Shown piece by piece: positions 22,800 to 36,416 of a stretch of DNA of 64,000 nt. This DNA comes from Trifolium pratense (Eukaryota; Streptophyta; Magnoliopsida; Fabales; Fabaceae). The stretch covers positions 41,470,338 to 41,534,337 of the forward strand of contig NC_060059.1 in assembly GCF_020283565.1 (NCBI RefSeq), read 5' to 3'. Numbering within the stretch: position 1 is the stretch's first letter; each line of letters opens with the position of its first letter. The notes beneath the pieces were generated by a model. That model did no database searches and was not told the DNA's origin. It saw only the letters and a list, made by a program, of their open reading frames with translations. A program made the position numbers and the translations under genes.

Positions 22800-24960
22800 A
22801 ATCGGATATATATAGTTGGTTTTAATATATTTTTTATTAAATAGAAGTTGAAATTTCATACAATATGAAGAAGAAAAAAAACTATGGTTAAAACTTAATC
22901 TTATTTTTCATCTTGTAATCTCAATTTTGATTTATCATGGGTGTCATTTCAATTAATTTTTTTTTAGTTGAGGTGGCTAACACGTAGTCATGAATACACG
23001 GATGTGGCAGTAAAATTGTTGAATATGAAATGAAAATTTGAATATTAGAACCCTAATTTAGTTTTGAAAACAAAACTCTTTCCACTACATGAACTCCACA
23101 TGCATTGGTTGCTAGCGATATCATCTTTTACATTAGCTGCACATGTACTACTTGTCACAATAGCACTGATGACAATTTTACGAATAAACCAAAATAGCAT
23201 AATATATTAATACCATAAAAGAATCAAAATTGTATTTAAGATGATATAGTTAAGTGTTCATCTTTTGAACAGTGTGCATATAGAAATAACATTTCTTAGT
23301 AGAACCAAAATGTTAATAGACGACCACTTCATCTCAAAAATCCATTCTATGACTATTTAGTATTTGTATTTTTAAATTAGATAAGCATTTAAGTTCCTTG
23401 CAAGGTATGTACGTATAAGACTTATAGCTTACTACTAAAGAGTCATCACGCCAACAACATAAGTTAAACTCATGTTTTTCGCGGGATGAATAAATTTTTA
23501 TTGGTATAGCGGTTTTCTTGGATTTTAGGGGGAAATTGCACATTGCGTATTTGTTGGATTGCCTCGACATAAATGGGCTATTTTGGATAACATGGTTTGG
23601 ACATGACCACTTGGTGCAAACACCAAATCCTACAACAAGTTTCAATGGTCTTTCAATCGAGAGTTTAATATCGACGCTTTTGACACCATTTATAGTCAAA
23701 ATATTTTTGTAGCGGCCAAAATTTTAATCAGTACCTAAATAGATAAAGACATAAATTGTGGTTCCTCTTATCTTTATTGTCATTGATCATGGACGAACAA
23801 CTGTTTTAATTAACTTGCCGGTTAGGTTTTACATGATTGATTAGTCATGCCAATTTTGCTTTGTCACTCATGTTACTCTTGTTTGTTTGGTTAGGCTCTA
23901 TTGCTATAATTTCTCCAAAGATATGAATACTATCCAAAGCCATTTGCTAGAATCAAGTTTAGTAATCCTTTTCGCTTTTTCTAATTAATGAATTTGCTTA
24001 TACCATTAAAAAAAAAACCCTACTAATAACAAAGTAATATAACCACTAAAAAAAAAGGGTATTTTGCATTATTATTTTTTGTGTAGAGGCTGGAGGATAC
24101 AGAGCATTGAGATGCCTCTCATAATTTATCCATATTAAATATTAAGTTTGTAATTTTATTTTATTTTTGTGACGAATAGTATATCATATTTTCTTCCCCT
24201 ACAATCATTAGTCTTTACTTTCCTTTCACCATCAATTATTATTAATTAATGCCCATCACATGGTATTGTTTATCAAAGAAAAGTTTAATCAGCTGGCACA
24301 ATACCTTTCCAACCTTACCCTATATCTTATGAAGACAAACACTCAAGAGAGAATACAATTGAAAAGATAACAAAACAAAGATAAAAGTTGGTATATCCAA
24401 CATTAATTTGTGTATCTTAATTCTTCAACCTATATATGTGAGATAGCCTTAGAACATTATAAGGGCCTTTTCAATAGTCATAAATCAAACAAATTTTTTT
24501 TACATAAAAATAGTACTTTATGAAGAAGTTGTTGTAACCTGAAAGCTGATGCATCCAAATTAACAATCATATAATACACATTAAATCCTACTTTTTAAAA
24601 ATAGGCAAATCACTTTAAAGTTTAAAATAATCAATACTAACTAATGAGGTATATGGAAATTGACAAATACACTTTGATATTTAACATATATGCATATTTT
24701 CTATAGATGTCTCCAACAATTTTTTTTACTTTATTTTCTACTCATTTTACACAAGTAAATTTCAATTTACTAAGAATTTATATACTATGATAGTTGTTTT
24801 AAAAAAGTACAAAATCAATGTACCAAAAAAAAGTACAAAATCAATTATCAATCAATTAAACCATAAAGCCTCAAAATCCTTAGAACATGCTTAAAGGAAC
24901 AAAATCATCAAAACTCAAGCAATGTTGCTAAACTACAAAAACAAAAACAGAGAAAAAAAA
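22800..24960. other. Intergenic, no gene seen
   Basis: AT-rich DNA without recognisable genes. The open frames at 23334-23712 on both strands are mutual shadows with no family motif. Confidence 0.5.
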
Positions 24961-25021
24961 AAGGAATGGAATGCCGGGTAAATATAACTCAAATGGTAAC
25001 AAGTTATTTGATATGTCGAAA

Positions 25022-25195
25022 CATAAATTTGAATCTGTAATACTATTCTTCTCCGCGCACGTTATCGGTGTAAATCTGCCGCGCGCGCCCCACTATTTAA
25101 AACCCAAACATAAATTTGAATCCGTAATACTATTCTTCTTCGCACACGTTATCGGTGTAAATCTGCCGCGCGCGCCCGACTATTTAAAACCCAAA
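25022..25195. repeat. Two tandem 87-bp units with GC-rich core
   Basis: Two nearly identical copies (25022-25108 and 25109-25195) contain CATAAATTTGAATC, CACGTTATCGGTGTAAATC and a GC-rich CCGCGCGCGCCC block, in otherwise AT-rich DNA. An open frame runs through both copies only because the unit length is a multiple of three. Confidence 0.85.
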
Positions 25196-25421
25196 ATAAA
25201 AAATCTGAACAAATCAAAACAAAATTTCTATACATAAACTTGAATTTGATGATGTTCTTATACAGAACAAAATTTACTCATTGAATTTAATCATTCAAAA
25301 TATGCAGCTCTCTTCAGCTATATACAGAGCCATGTATTATTTTTTCCCCTCAACAACATTATATATATATTTTTTATTAATTACATTTAAACTTTGTTTA
25401 TTTTCCCTTAATCAAGATTAA

Positions 25422-26510
25422 TCAAGATTCAAGAGAAAATGGTGTCTTCAAAAGATCATAAGGTTCCCAAAGAGTATCCAAAGGACAAGGTCTATTAGCA
25501 TCCAATCTCACCCATGGTTTACCTTTTCCACTCCAATGCAATAAACTCACTGGACCAGGATGAAGTTCTCTACATAGACCTCGAAAATTATCGCCACCAA
25601 GACCATGTTGATTCCATCTATGATCCACAGGAACAATTTCACCTGCAAAAACAAGTAAAAAAGGTGGCAATGAACCAAGTTCATAGATTCTAATCCTCTT
25701 TTGTAATTCCATCCATTCTTCAATCTTTGTTGTGTAATCGCCTTCGCGCCATTTTTCTAGATCGATTACCATAACTCCGGTATTAAAGTAACAAGCTTTT
25801 CGATTCGCGAATGTTAAAGACAAAGATGGGTTGGACCAAAATGTTGGTGTGAAGTAATATGTGAAATTTGCATTGCAATATTCTGGTGCTGCTAAAACTG
25901 CATTTTTTTCGGTTAATGGTGTTGATGCAAGTTTTATGATATCATCAACTAAGATAAGGTCTGAATCTAAGTAAACAATTTTTCTAACACATAATGGAAG
26001 TAGATTTGCCAAGTAGCTTCTTGCATAGTTTAAAGGACAATCAAGTGCTGATCGAATCGAGGATGAGATTAGTCCTGAAACGATCGATTCATCGAAATTG
26101 TAGACTTGGAATTTAAGGTAAGGGAAAGATTTTGAGATTGTGGAGCTGAGAAGTGAAATGTTTGAAGAACAAACAAAGTGAAAGATGATGTTTTCTGGGC
26201 ATGATGTGTGTTGGAGGACAGAGAGGATTGCAGCCATGGATCCTCTGATGTATGTTGTGTCTAATGTCATTGCCACATGTACTGCTTCCTCAGAGCAGAT
26301 GTAGTATGTATCAGTGTCTGTGTCTTGTTCGGTGTCTGATTCTGCTTCAGTGATGGAGGCACAATATGGTGAATTGTAGAATTGAGGAGCTTCTTTGAAT
26401 TGATCTTTCATGATTGTTTTTCTAGTTTTTGAGGCATTGAGAAATGGAAGACACAATAGGGTGAGAAAAATGAAAAATAAAAGTTTTGATTTTGGTATTT
26501 TGAACTTCAT
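25422..26510 (-). CDS. GATL1: GATL glycosyltransferase (GT8), galacturonosyltransferase-like
   Basis: A single-exon 362-residue Golgi or ER type II membrane enzyme of the GT8 GATL group, involved in xylan or pectin synthesis. A hydrophobic signal/anchor is at about 8-26. The domain begins at [19 protein letters not shown] (78-96). The metal/sugar-nucleotide DXD motif is DSD at 182-184 ([12 protein letters not shown]). Later GT8 motifs are [12 protein letters not shown] (240-251), [15 protein letters not shown] (297-311) and HWSGKGKPW (325-333). An acidic Asp/Thr-rich patch lies at 57-69. The length fits GATLs (about 350 residues), which lack the long N-terminal stem of GAUTs. The neighbouring DA1 and RING genes point to the GATL1/PARVUS lineage, involved in glucuronoxylan assembly, but the family has about ten members, so the symbol is tentative. 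Confidence 0.93.
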   Translation of the reverse strand: MKFKIPKSKLLFFIFLTLLCLPFLNASKTRKTIMKDQFKEAPQFYNSPYCASITEAESDTEQDTDTDTYYICSEEAVHVAMTLDTTYIRGSMAAILSVLQHTSCPENIIFHFVCSSNISLLSSTISKSFPYLKFQVYNFDESIVSGLISSSIRSALDCPLNYARSYLANLLPLCVRKIVYLDSDLILVDDIIKLASTPLTEKNAVLAAPEYCNANFTYYFTPTFWSNPSLSLTFANRKACYFNTGVMVIDLEKWREGDYTTKIEEWMELQKRIRIYELGSLPPFLLVFAGEIVPVDHRWNQHGLGGDNFRGLCRELHPGPVSLLHWSGKGKPWVRLDANRPCPLDTLWEPYDLLKTPFSLES

Positions 26511-26800
26511 TGTGTTTTTTGATTTAGAAGGTTTTTTTTTTCTGGTTGAGAAGAGTGAGATCTATGAGGTGCTTATAATTAGAATTTGAAGGGGTTCAAA
26601 CAAGCTTTTGAGTTAGAAAAAAGTTTTAAATTTTTAGGAAAAAAAAAAAGATGAAGAAAAGAGGGAGGGTGAGAGAGAAAGAGAGAGAGGTGGCTTGCTA
26701 GCTGGATGGGCTAGTAGCATTATGAGAGAGGGCAAAATGAAGAATATATATGAAAATGTAAGAAGGGGTGAAGTTGGTGGAGTTCACATATGTAGATTTT
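26511..26800 (-). promoter_or_regulatory. Likely GATL leader and core promoter
   Basis: On the coding (minus) strand the leader contains a CT-rich tract (26660-26695, read as GA on the plus strand), common in plant 5' UTRs. A TATATAT run at about 26744-26751 lies some 235 bp upstream of the ATG and could be a TATA box. Confidence 0.4.
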
Positions 26801-27486
26801 GGATTTTTCATTGATGGTTTAGTTTTTTTGTACCATTTTTCAGGTATGGGATAGGGACCCTTACCATACTCTTATTAAGGTTACATGAAGTTCCTACATG
26901 TCTTATTAATATTAACTTGTAATTTTTATTTTTTATAGTATGTTACAGTGTATATGTTTCCAGGGTATGGTTTTATGCACTCAATTAATTATGGATTAAA
27001 CCATGGGATGGTGATATTAAAGAGGTTTTATCCACTTACAAATACACAAGGTAGACATGGTTTTGTGCATTATGTATCATAAAAGAGGATATGTATGTGA
27101 TGTGTCAGAATGAGATTGCTCCCACATGTTAGCCTTCATTTATATTTTTATTTACTATTTCACAACAATGGAAATAGTGTGTGTAATTTTTTTTTCCCCT
27201 TCATTTATTTTTTATTTTTTTAATAAAAGCAATGAACATTACTCCACTATAAATAACTACTAGAACTAACTCCAAATAAAGAAATCAACTTATCATCACA
27301 AAATTTGTCTTTTCTAAATTTTACTTCTAGTTATAATAAATTTAAAAAGAGATAATAACTAAAAAGAAGAAAAAAAAGTCATAATAACTAATATAACTAA
27401 TAAGAAAACAAAAAACAAGTCTATGTGAACTTAGCTCAGCTGTTAAAGAAATTGCATTATAACGAGACTCTTGACAAATATAATAA

Positions 27487-27663
27487 GGAGAATGTTAACT
27501 TGTGTCCTTAAGGCACATGTTAAGAAGATAAATGTGGAAAATATTTATTGAATTTGTGTTGTATTCAATTATCTAAACATTAAATTCTTTGTATCATTAA
27601 ATGCTATATATTTCTATTTTTAGGTAGCTTAACATGTGCCCTTGGCACAAGTTAACACGACCC
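27487..27663. mobile_element. Short foldback MITE, GCTAA/GTTAA family copy 2
   Basis: A 177-bp element begins GGAGAATGTTAACTTGTG and ends CACAAGTTAACACGACCC, with a second inverted block CACATGTTAAG / CTTAACATGTG just inside. The flanks ATATAATAA and ATAAAATAA resemble a 9-bp duplication with two mismatches. It matches the layout of 7852-8025. Confidence 0.7.
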
Positions 27664-28654
27664 ATAAAATAATAAGAAAAAATATAAGTAATAAATGTTC
27701 TTTATTTTTTCTGTGGAGGTATTTTTATCATGTGGAAGGTTGCCACGTTAAGAAAATGCTCTTACAACTGTCATAAATTAAGAAAAATTACTCTTATAAG
27801 ATCAGATTTCTTTTATTCTAACAATGTTAGTAATTTAAAATGGATCTCCTTAATTAGTTTTTTATTTTTAAATTTTGGTAAAAGTTTTTTAGTCTTCAAT
27901 TGTTGTGCGCAAATGATACTTTAATTTTAAAAAAAAGTTAATTTTTCATCAGTAGAAAAAATAATAGTAACATATATGTAGTCCTCAAATTGATTATGAA
28001 TATGAGTGTCCTTACATAAGAAGCACTATAAAGAGAAATTTCCATGAAGATGTCATGTGTCACCTTGGATTATAAATTTAGAAATAGTGAAGATGAGATG
28101 AGAGAGTACTTTATGGTAAAGTAACAGTGACACGAGACTGGTAAAGAGCATCCATGAAGATAAATTAAACTAGCTAGGAAGTCGTCACATATTAATTTGG
28201 CTTTGTAACTATCTAACGTTGTTCTTACGGCTAGCTTCTTATTCATTCAAGGCACATTCAATGTTGTTCATGCTTCATAGTCATGCATTTAATTTTATTT
28301 TTCGTTCTTGTAAATGGTGGAATCATCACGCATTCATACATCTGAAAACTACCCATCAACTGAATATTTCTTTTTATAATAAAATGGGAAATGTGAGAAG
28401 ATTGTAATTGTAAATAATAAACTAATAAAACTTAATTAATGTCATTCCATGTGTCTCAAAAAATTATTCATATTTACAATGTTAGCTAGGTTTAATGCGT
28501 TTATCCGGATTCAAAGTCGGGATCTCGCAGCATGTATGAATTTCAGTAGTATTTGTTATTTTGTTTATAGACAAAAAAAAGTTATAAGTGAAGGAAAAAA
28601 GAAAATCAATTTTGATTTTTAGCAACTTATTTTTGTTTTTATTTTGATAAAAAA

Positions 28655-28765
28655 AATAATATATTAGACTCAAGTGGTTAATGAGCTCCTCCAAGAACGA
28701 ATTGTCCGGTAGAACTCGGATTCGATTCTTGGTGGGAATAATTCTTACCAAGTTTTACTTACATT
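28655..28765 (+). mobile_element. tRNA-derived SINE-like fragment
   Basis: AGACTCAAGTGGTTAATGAG resembles a pol III A box region and GGATTCGATTC about 50 bases later fits a B box. Similar arrangements occur in plant SINEs. The ends are not defined. Confidence 0.4.
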
Positions 28766-28769
28766 ACGG

Positions 28770-30683
28770 CAGAACTCAATTAACAAAATCTCATTTCCCA
28801 AAAAAGAAGCATAGACAACACTATTGAATCTTACTCAACATGAAGTCATGAACAAAATTGAAACCTCGCTCTAACAATAGAAATCTTCAACCCTTTCATA
28901 GAAATTCATGTCTCAACAAAGTCTATCAAACATGCACTAATTAGATTAACATAGCCAAATATAAACCTCCCACAATTGTCACAAACCACACAACCACACG
29001 CAATCATGTCTCAACCTGGTCAAACCTCGTTGTGAAGAAGGTGGTTGTACATGCACACACTTCAACGATCAGGTCAATATGTGTCGAAGGTGAGAGGCAT
29101 ATATTAAGGGTTAGATATTGCATATCAGACCTAATCTTTTTGACAGGTTTATATAGGGCAATAATTATTGTTGTAAGAACCTAGAATATTCTTGTGCATA
29201 TGTGATCGAGACAAGTGTTGTATGATGGAAGTGTGACGGTATCGGGCGGTCCACATGTCCATGTTGAGCGGTAATCGTCTATTTTTAGGGCTTGTCTACT
29301 GTATGGTCCGCTTTGTCATATGGATCCGATAAATCGGTCTAGTTTATGGAACCGCCATAATTAATTTTAACCCAATTCTCATCCGGAGGAAACCAACAAA
29401 AAGATGAATAATCAACATCTGAAAAATTAGGTATTATAGAGAATTTTTATTTTTAAGGCCAAATACTTCAATCTATCTTCCTTCATGAAACCTTACCAAA
29501 AGTTTGTAACACATCTCCATGTCTCTCACAAATGCATATATATCGAATCATCAGACATACCACTATATGATGTCTTTTCAAAGTCGTTAGGAGGGTTTAC
29601 ATGAACAATTTTCCAAAGGTGAGCATGAATTATGGTAGTGAAGATAGGATTCAAATCTTCAACTTCATTGGTCACTGGTCAATTATTCTCAACGGGCCAA
29701 TTTAAGAAGTCAGAGTAGTCAGGAAAATGAAGTTGAATATCAACAATCTTTTAGGATCAAGGGGTCAATTTAATACGAATTTGTGACCTCAAAAATTTTA
29801 GGATTAAAATTTGTCAAATTTTTTATAAAGACTAAAAACAAAATTTAAAAATTTATAAGGATCAAAATATTATATAACCCTAAACAGACAAACTCATATT
29901 AACCACAACTATTTTATGATGTCAAATACGTGTGAAATTGTAGAGAAAAATATACTACAAAATCTGACTTGCCATTATATTTGCCAGAAGATAGATTGAA
30001 GTATTTCCAATATTCTTGATTTATATTGTTATATTTAAATATATTTTTAGGCTCTTCCTATATACACAAAAGTACATACGAATGGATTAAATTATTTATC
30101 TATTACTAGCTAATGTATCAAAAGAAAAATTTATTTTGTCGACATAAAAAATATCATTTTCTATCTATTCTTGCCAAATGTAAATGTCAATGATTTTTCA
30201 TGCTAATCTGTATAAGTCAGAGGAATTAAAAACAATCTTGATATATTATATTTTAATTGAAGTTACTTTACCTCAATCAACATCGTCCTTATTTATGTAC
30301 CAAAAAAATCAACATCGTCCTTTGCTTGTAGATTCAAACTCCTTCAACTATTCGCAATAGACTAGGCCAATAGAATATATTGTGATAAAAAATTCTCATA
30401 CACCACGTAGGGTTTGATAGGTTATTGTTATTTTAATTGTTATGGAATATGGGAAACCAATTCTTATATTCCATTCAATTGATGTCTTTTAACCATTAAG
30501 TTTTCCTCCACCAAACCATAAAATTTTCCCTAATTTACCAATTTAGAATGTGAGACATGAGATTGAGATCATTAAACTAGTATTATTTCTAGTCCAACAT
30601 TATTATTACTAATAGCACGTACTATTCTTGTTTAACACACCTTTAAATTAAAATTGTCAAAATAAAATTGATTAAACAAATTA
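28770..30683. other. Intergenic, no gene seen
   Basis: No coding region or delimited element is recognised. The open frames are short and without motifs. Confidence 0.5.
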
Positions 30684-31182
30684 GGCTAAAGTGCATTTTT
30701 TGCCTCATAACTTTCACAAACTTGTTATTTTGACCACTTAACTTTCAAAATAGCACTTATGGCCTCTTAATTTTTACAAACTTTTGATTTTGGCCCCTTG
30801 ATCAAGTCAATGCACATGTGACAAGTAACCCACATGCCACATCAACATGTTTTGCTACATGGACAATGACTCACATGTCACGTCAACATATGTGTCAAGT
30901 CATGCTAAAGTGGCATGTGAGTAAATGTCCATGTAGCAAAACATGCTCTTATGAAATATGAGTCACTTGCCACATGTGTGTTGATTTAGTCAAAATCAGC
31001 GGGGTCATAATTTTGCAAAATGTACTAAAGTTAAAGGGCTAAAATTGAAAGTTTGTAAAAGTTATGGGGCCAAAAGTGCTATTTTGAAAGTTAAGAGACC
31101 TAAATTCTAAGTTGGTAAAAAAAATTTTTGAACAAGAATAAGTTGGTAAAAATTAAGAGGACAAAAGTGTAATTTAGGCTAT
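30684..31182. mobile_element. Foldback element with subrepeated arms
   Basis: A roughly 500-bp inverted repeat begins GGCTAAAGTGCATTTT and ends ACAAAAGTGTAATTTAGGC. Each arm repeats a unit of the form 'TTAACTTT.AAA..AGCACTTATGGCC' at 35-40 bp spacing. The centre has CATGTCACGTCAACATATG and similar inverted words. The flanks share AAATTA only, so the target duplication is uncertain. The architecture resembles the Mutator-like foldbacks at 34039 and 38641. Confidence 0.7.
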
Positions 31183-31184
31183 AA

Positions 31185-34029
31185 ATTAATCGTGAAAGGC
31201 AACACGTAGTTTGCAAGTAATTAATCTGACGTTTTAGCTACAAGGGAGAAAAAAATTTGAAACCTTTTGATCACGTTTGACACATTGCAGCTTCTTAATT
31301 GGTTACTTGTTTAAGTAGATTTTTTTCTTTTTTTTGACAAGATACTTTTTTAAGTAGATATATACTATATATATGAATTAAATTTTCATGCATGTTGGTA
31401 TAAAGAGTTTTAAACTGAAAGCGCATTACAATTAATTGTGTGTGATTTTAAAAGTGATTAAGATATAAATTAATATTTTTTAATAATCTAACGGTTATAA
31501 TTGAGTGACAGTGTAAACACATTTATACATACTATATATATATAAATTAAATTCATATTTATATTATAATTAATCATGTTATTTCTACCTTCATTTCTCT
31601 GAGAAGCCAAATTAAATAATACTCAACAGAAAAAGAGAAGCAAAATTAAAATGATAAGAAGCTTCATCATAAAAGAAAAATCAATTAAAATGTCTATAAA
31701 TAGAAACAAACAGTTGCATAATGAATACTATCAACAAAGTTTTGAATTAAGGTTGGTGATAAAGCTAGCACATGCTTTTTCAAAAGGATCACATTCACAT
31801 ACAAGTTTTTCTGTTTTGGACCCAGCAATTAATATTTTTTATCCATAAGTACATTTTGTTTGTTTCTCAAAAGAAAAATGTTATAATCACTCACACTTCA
31901 AAGTTTAAATTTAAATATATATATGATATCACACGCTATATAAATGAATTTAATTACATTCCAAAAATAATAAACGCGTTTGAGTGATGACTTCACATGA
32001 ATCTTAAAAGCCAGTTTGCATGTTCATATGAAGTGACTCATGTTTGTAGCTTCCAATAGTTTGGCTAAATACATATTCAAAAGTCAAAACAAAGTATACA
32101 GTCTGTCATAGCTCAGCTACATTTTATGTGTCACATTATCAATCCCATTCTTTATAATTTTTCATTCAATATTATTAATGCTGCCTTAGTTTATAGTACG
32201 TAATTGAAGTCGGTGATATTTTATGTACAATCCAATTAATAGTTATGGGCATGCTTTACTTTCAGGGTTCGTGTAGCACCCTGTTCACATTTCCTTATCA
32301 AACTGCCTTAGTGGTACAAATTTAACTTCTTTATGCCACAGGTTAAGCTTAAGCAAACAAGGAATTAAAGTTTGGTATTCTAATTTATGACATTGTTTGA
32401 ATAAATTAGGATGTAAGATATATAATCGCCTTAAATGATTAATGAATTTTACTTATATATAAATTGTTTAAGAGGATCTAAGTTCGAGTATTAGTTAGAA
32501 CTTTTTTATTTAAACTTTACATATCCTTTGGTAAAACTCCAAATTATTGTCATTTCGTCTATATACAACCAAAAAAAAATATCCAAATTACTATGACATT
32601 TTTGTATGAATTTGAGGCAGCACGCCAACACCATTTCTAATATATTATGAGCCCTAGACAAAACGTGAGAAAATAACTTATTTTATTTAACATAATACTC
32701 TTTAATAATACAAAAATATAAATTTATCGCTAGTATAGTATCATATAACTCAAAAAAGTTAATCCAGCAAAAATAATAATATTAAACCTTGCATAATAGA
32801 AGAAAAATAATAATAAACAATAAATGTACAGAACAATAGCATCTGAAAATTGATAATTTTACCGAATAAAAATGGATCGTTTTGCAAAACAGAAATGGAA
32901 GAAAGTGAATGTTCTACAATAGAGGAATACAATTTATTGTTCGCAGGTCAATCAAACTAACTGAAGTTATGTACCAAAAAAAAAACTAACTGAAGTTAGT
33001 ATACTTTTTTTATAATATAATAATAGGTATATAAAAAAGTTTGGCCTCTACATATATATGAGCCCTAGGCCGTTGGGCCCAATGTCTATGCTTAAAACAG
33101 GCCCTAAACCGGCCTTGATCGGAGGGTTATGACATTGAGGATTCTTGTTGAAGACCTCGGAATTGCCTATGTGAAACGAGAGGCATACCTAGAGCGAGAG
33201 GTTTAGGAAACAAACCAACCATTTAGGTGCGTCCAAAAATCCACTATAAAATAAACCGATTAAATTGGTTTGATTTTTTCCGTGTTCGAAACCAAAACAA
33301 ACAAACTCGACATCTATTTATTCATGTATCAATTTCACTTCATCAGTCATTAGTTTATTTAGCTTGTTTCAAACCGTGGTGGAACAAGGCATGAACATGC
33401 GTCTCCCAAACTCCAAAAAATGTAGCTTCTTATTTTCACGTCAAATTACTTCATAAATGCACCATGACAACAAATCGAAGTGTATCCAAACATACGCTTA
33501 GACATATTATGTTGCTATAAAGACATGAGTAGGTCTTTTTTGCATACAATTTTTTGTTATTGGTTTGCCCTATTTAGGAGAACTCATCCCATGTCAATAG
33601 GATTTAGGAATGAGAATAGACCCCAAACTAGACTTTTCAAGCATGAGTCTAACTTTGTCAATAACTTATTTTTAGACATGTAGTTGACATTAAAAGACCT
33701 AAACACCTCTTGTAGACCAAAAGATTATGATTACATTTGACATGGAAAGGATAAAGAAAATATGATTACACTTTATCAACTTGGACCATAATTATATGTC
33801 CAAAGTTCATTAAAGATTGATAACAAAAGGTTACCAACAAAATATGGTGCAGTCTTTATCAACACCTATTTTTGCCATACATTCAAGCCATGTGACTGAG
33901 AAGAATTTTGAGTATGTTCTTAAGGCCCATATTGGTAGCAACGTAACCCAAAAAGAAAAAAGAAACACGTAACAAATATCTCTGTACAAGTGGATCTCAT
34001 TATTCTTGGGCCATAGAGTAAAAGAAACA
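31185..34029. other. Intergenic, no gene seen
   Basis: AT-rich DNA. The segment 32600-33120 contains GAGCCCTAGAC and GAGCCCTAGGCCGTTGGGCCC, which look like remnants of a DNA transposon, but I could not find matching ends. No supported gene. Confidence 0.5.
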
Positions 34030-34038
34030 TAAAATTTA

Positions 34039-34346
34039 GGTTTATACTTAATTAATAAAATGGTCCCTTAAAGATATTTTTGGTTTCATATTGGTCCCTT
34101 AAAAAAAAGGTCTAAATAGGTCCCTTAAAGAAAAAAAGGTCTGAATAGGTCCCTTAAAGACATATCCGTTAATCAGTTTGGTCCTATTTAGACCTCTTTT
34201 TAGGGACCAAACTGATTAACGGAGATGTCTTTAAGGGACCTATTCAGACTTTTTTTTCTTTAAGGGACCTATTTGGACCTTTTTTTCTTTAAGGGACCAA
34301 TCTGAAACCAAAAATGTCTTTAAGAGACCATTTTATTAATTAAGCC
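34039..34346. mobile_element. GGTCCCTTAAAG foldback element, copy 1
   Basis: A 308-bp palindromic element has the ends GGTTTATACTTAATTAAT and ATTAATTAAGCC and a perfect 9-bp duplication TAAAATTTA (34030-34038 and 34347-34355). Each arm holds three or four copies of GGTCCCTTAAAGA or its complement spaced about 30 bp apart. It has no coding capacity. It is the same family as 38641-38971. Confidence 0.9.
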
Positions 34347-34884
34347 TAAAATTTAATTCAAAGTTGTACTCTGAAAAATACAAAATGCAAGGTCGTGCAA
34401 ATGCTGTCCTTGAAAGAACCTTGAACTTTAATTCTGAAAAGTGGTGAATGCTTTTTCATTTTACAATGTGCAATAATTTGAGGTTTAAGATAATCTGCTG
34501 CAGGATGTAAATGAATGTGTGGCTGAAAATATTAATATACTAATAACATAAACAAGGATTGTCATACCAAAAAAATAAAATTTAAAATTGGACTTACATG
34601 GTTATCAAACTTTTGGTTAAACTTTACTTACCTATCGCCGTAACAGATTGGATTCAATTTTATCGGATGCCCACGACCACGAAGGAACTGGCTTCCGTCC
34701 AATTAATTGCTTATTGTGTTTTTTTGTAATTGCAAGCAGTTTTATAAAAAAAAAAGACGCAAAACAAAAATTGAAACGAAATAAATAATACAGTAACTCC
34801 TGTGCTTTAGCTAGCAAGCATAATAACATCGAGAGCTACTTTTGTCATCCTACTGGTTACTCGCGCGCCCTATTTTTACACATC

Positions 34885-34959
34885 CGCTACTTAAGTAGCG
34901 AATGTTATAAAATCAGAAATTTTGACAAAAAACACTGTCCGCTACTTAAGTAGCGGACA
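34885..34959. repeat. Pair of perfect palindromes built on CGCTACTTAAGTAGCG
   Basis: CGCTACTTAAGTAGCG occurs at 34885-34900. A 24-bp perfect palindrome with the same core lies at 34936-34959. GGTTACTC (about 34855) and GAGTAACC (about 34966) form an outer inverted pair, so the whole may be a small MITE. Confidence 0.7.
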
Positions 34960-36416
34960 ATGTTTGAGTAACCCGTAGGGCTGCAAAAGCAACTCCCAAT
35001 AACATCACTTCCAAACTGTAAAGGCTAATTTAAGACAACTGATAAAAGTTAAAAACATAAACAAACCAAATTGTTTGCAATAACAAGGTTTGAAATCCAA
35101 GGGACAGAGCTAGGAGCTTTGATCTATATAGGATGCACACTATAGGATGCACAATACTGTGACTCTTTCAGAATGCAATTCATAATTGAACTCAAGGTAG
35201 CATAATGTGCAAAATGGCCTTACAAATTTTTACTAGAGCTCAAGGTAGCACACTGCTGTACTCAACAAACTTGTAACGAAAAAAAAAAAAAAAAAAACTT
35301 GTAACGAAATTAACAGATTTTATAATACATCAGTCAACAGAGCACAGGAACCAAATTTTAAATAAATAGGATTAGAAGTGATTCTTTGCTTATAAATTTT
35401 GCACACAGAAACTTCTCACAGGATATAATGACAATTGTATACGAGTAAAATGTGAATGGTTGTGATTAAATTTGTGAAGAATTTGAGTGCCTCTATTAAT
35501 GTAAAACTGTTAAAAAGTAATAACTCAATAAGCAATTTGTCTTATCAATGAAAGGTGTAAAATTCTTGAAAAATAATATTTTGCCAGAGTGGAGAAAAAC
35601 TAAACTGATACCAATACAAATGGTGAACCTAATGTAATATGAACTACACTAGAATCTTTGCACTTAAATGTCATGTACTACCTACAAACAGGAAAGAAAG
35701 TGCAAAAGTCCTTAAATTTCTACATATATAATTAATATTCTAATGTGTTTTTTATAATAAAATAGAAAAATGCATCATAAAAACGATCCAAGTGAAAAAC
35801 CATCAACAATGCATAGTTTGACTAAAAAAACAAAATCATAATGCATATGTCTACCCTCATCTAGAGGCAACCTAGTAGTGCTATAAAACTTCTGCCATTA
35901 TGATTTCTAAGGAAGAGTCAGACCCAACACATTGTAGATCTATTATCAGCAGCCGTACCTTACATTTGCAATAGACTGATTTGGACATGTGACCTCCCTC
36001 CGAGTCATACAGAAGTAACTCAAACCATTCCTTCAAGGCTCCCCTTCTTAAATCAATCTTTAAGAACAAATGAACTAACAAGCATAACCACACAACATGT
36101 ATTTAACATAGAGAATAACAAACACCGAGAGAAAAAACTATAATTTCCATAATCATGCCATAGCTATATATTATCAGCATATAAACATCAAACTAACATC
36201 TATATCTGCATTTGATTTCATTATCTTGAAATGAAATTTTGCTTAAGGATGCATATCAAGATCGATAAACTAATTAGAGACGAACTACAACAGTAACAAG
36301 AGAGTATGATATGAACAACCTCCACAGTTACAAAATAATAATAGGAAAAAAAGGCACACAGGAAGATTGATAAGAGCTTCAGTCCGGCTCTATCAGCAGT
36401 CTGAATCCTATCCAAT

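Noticed and set aside
32600..33120. Possible hAT element with GAGCCCTA words
   Set aside because: No matching termini or 8-bp duplication could be found.
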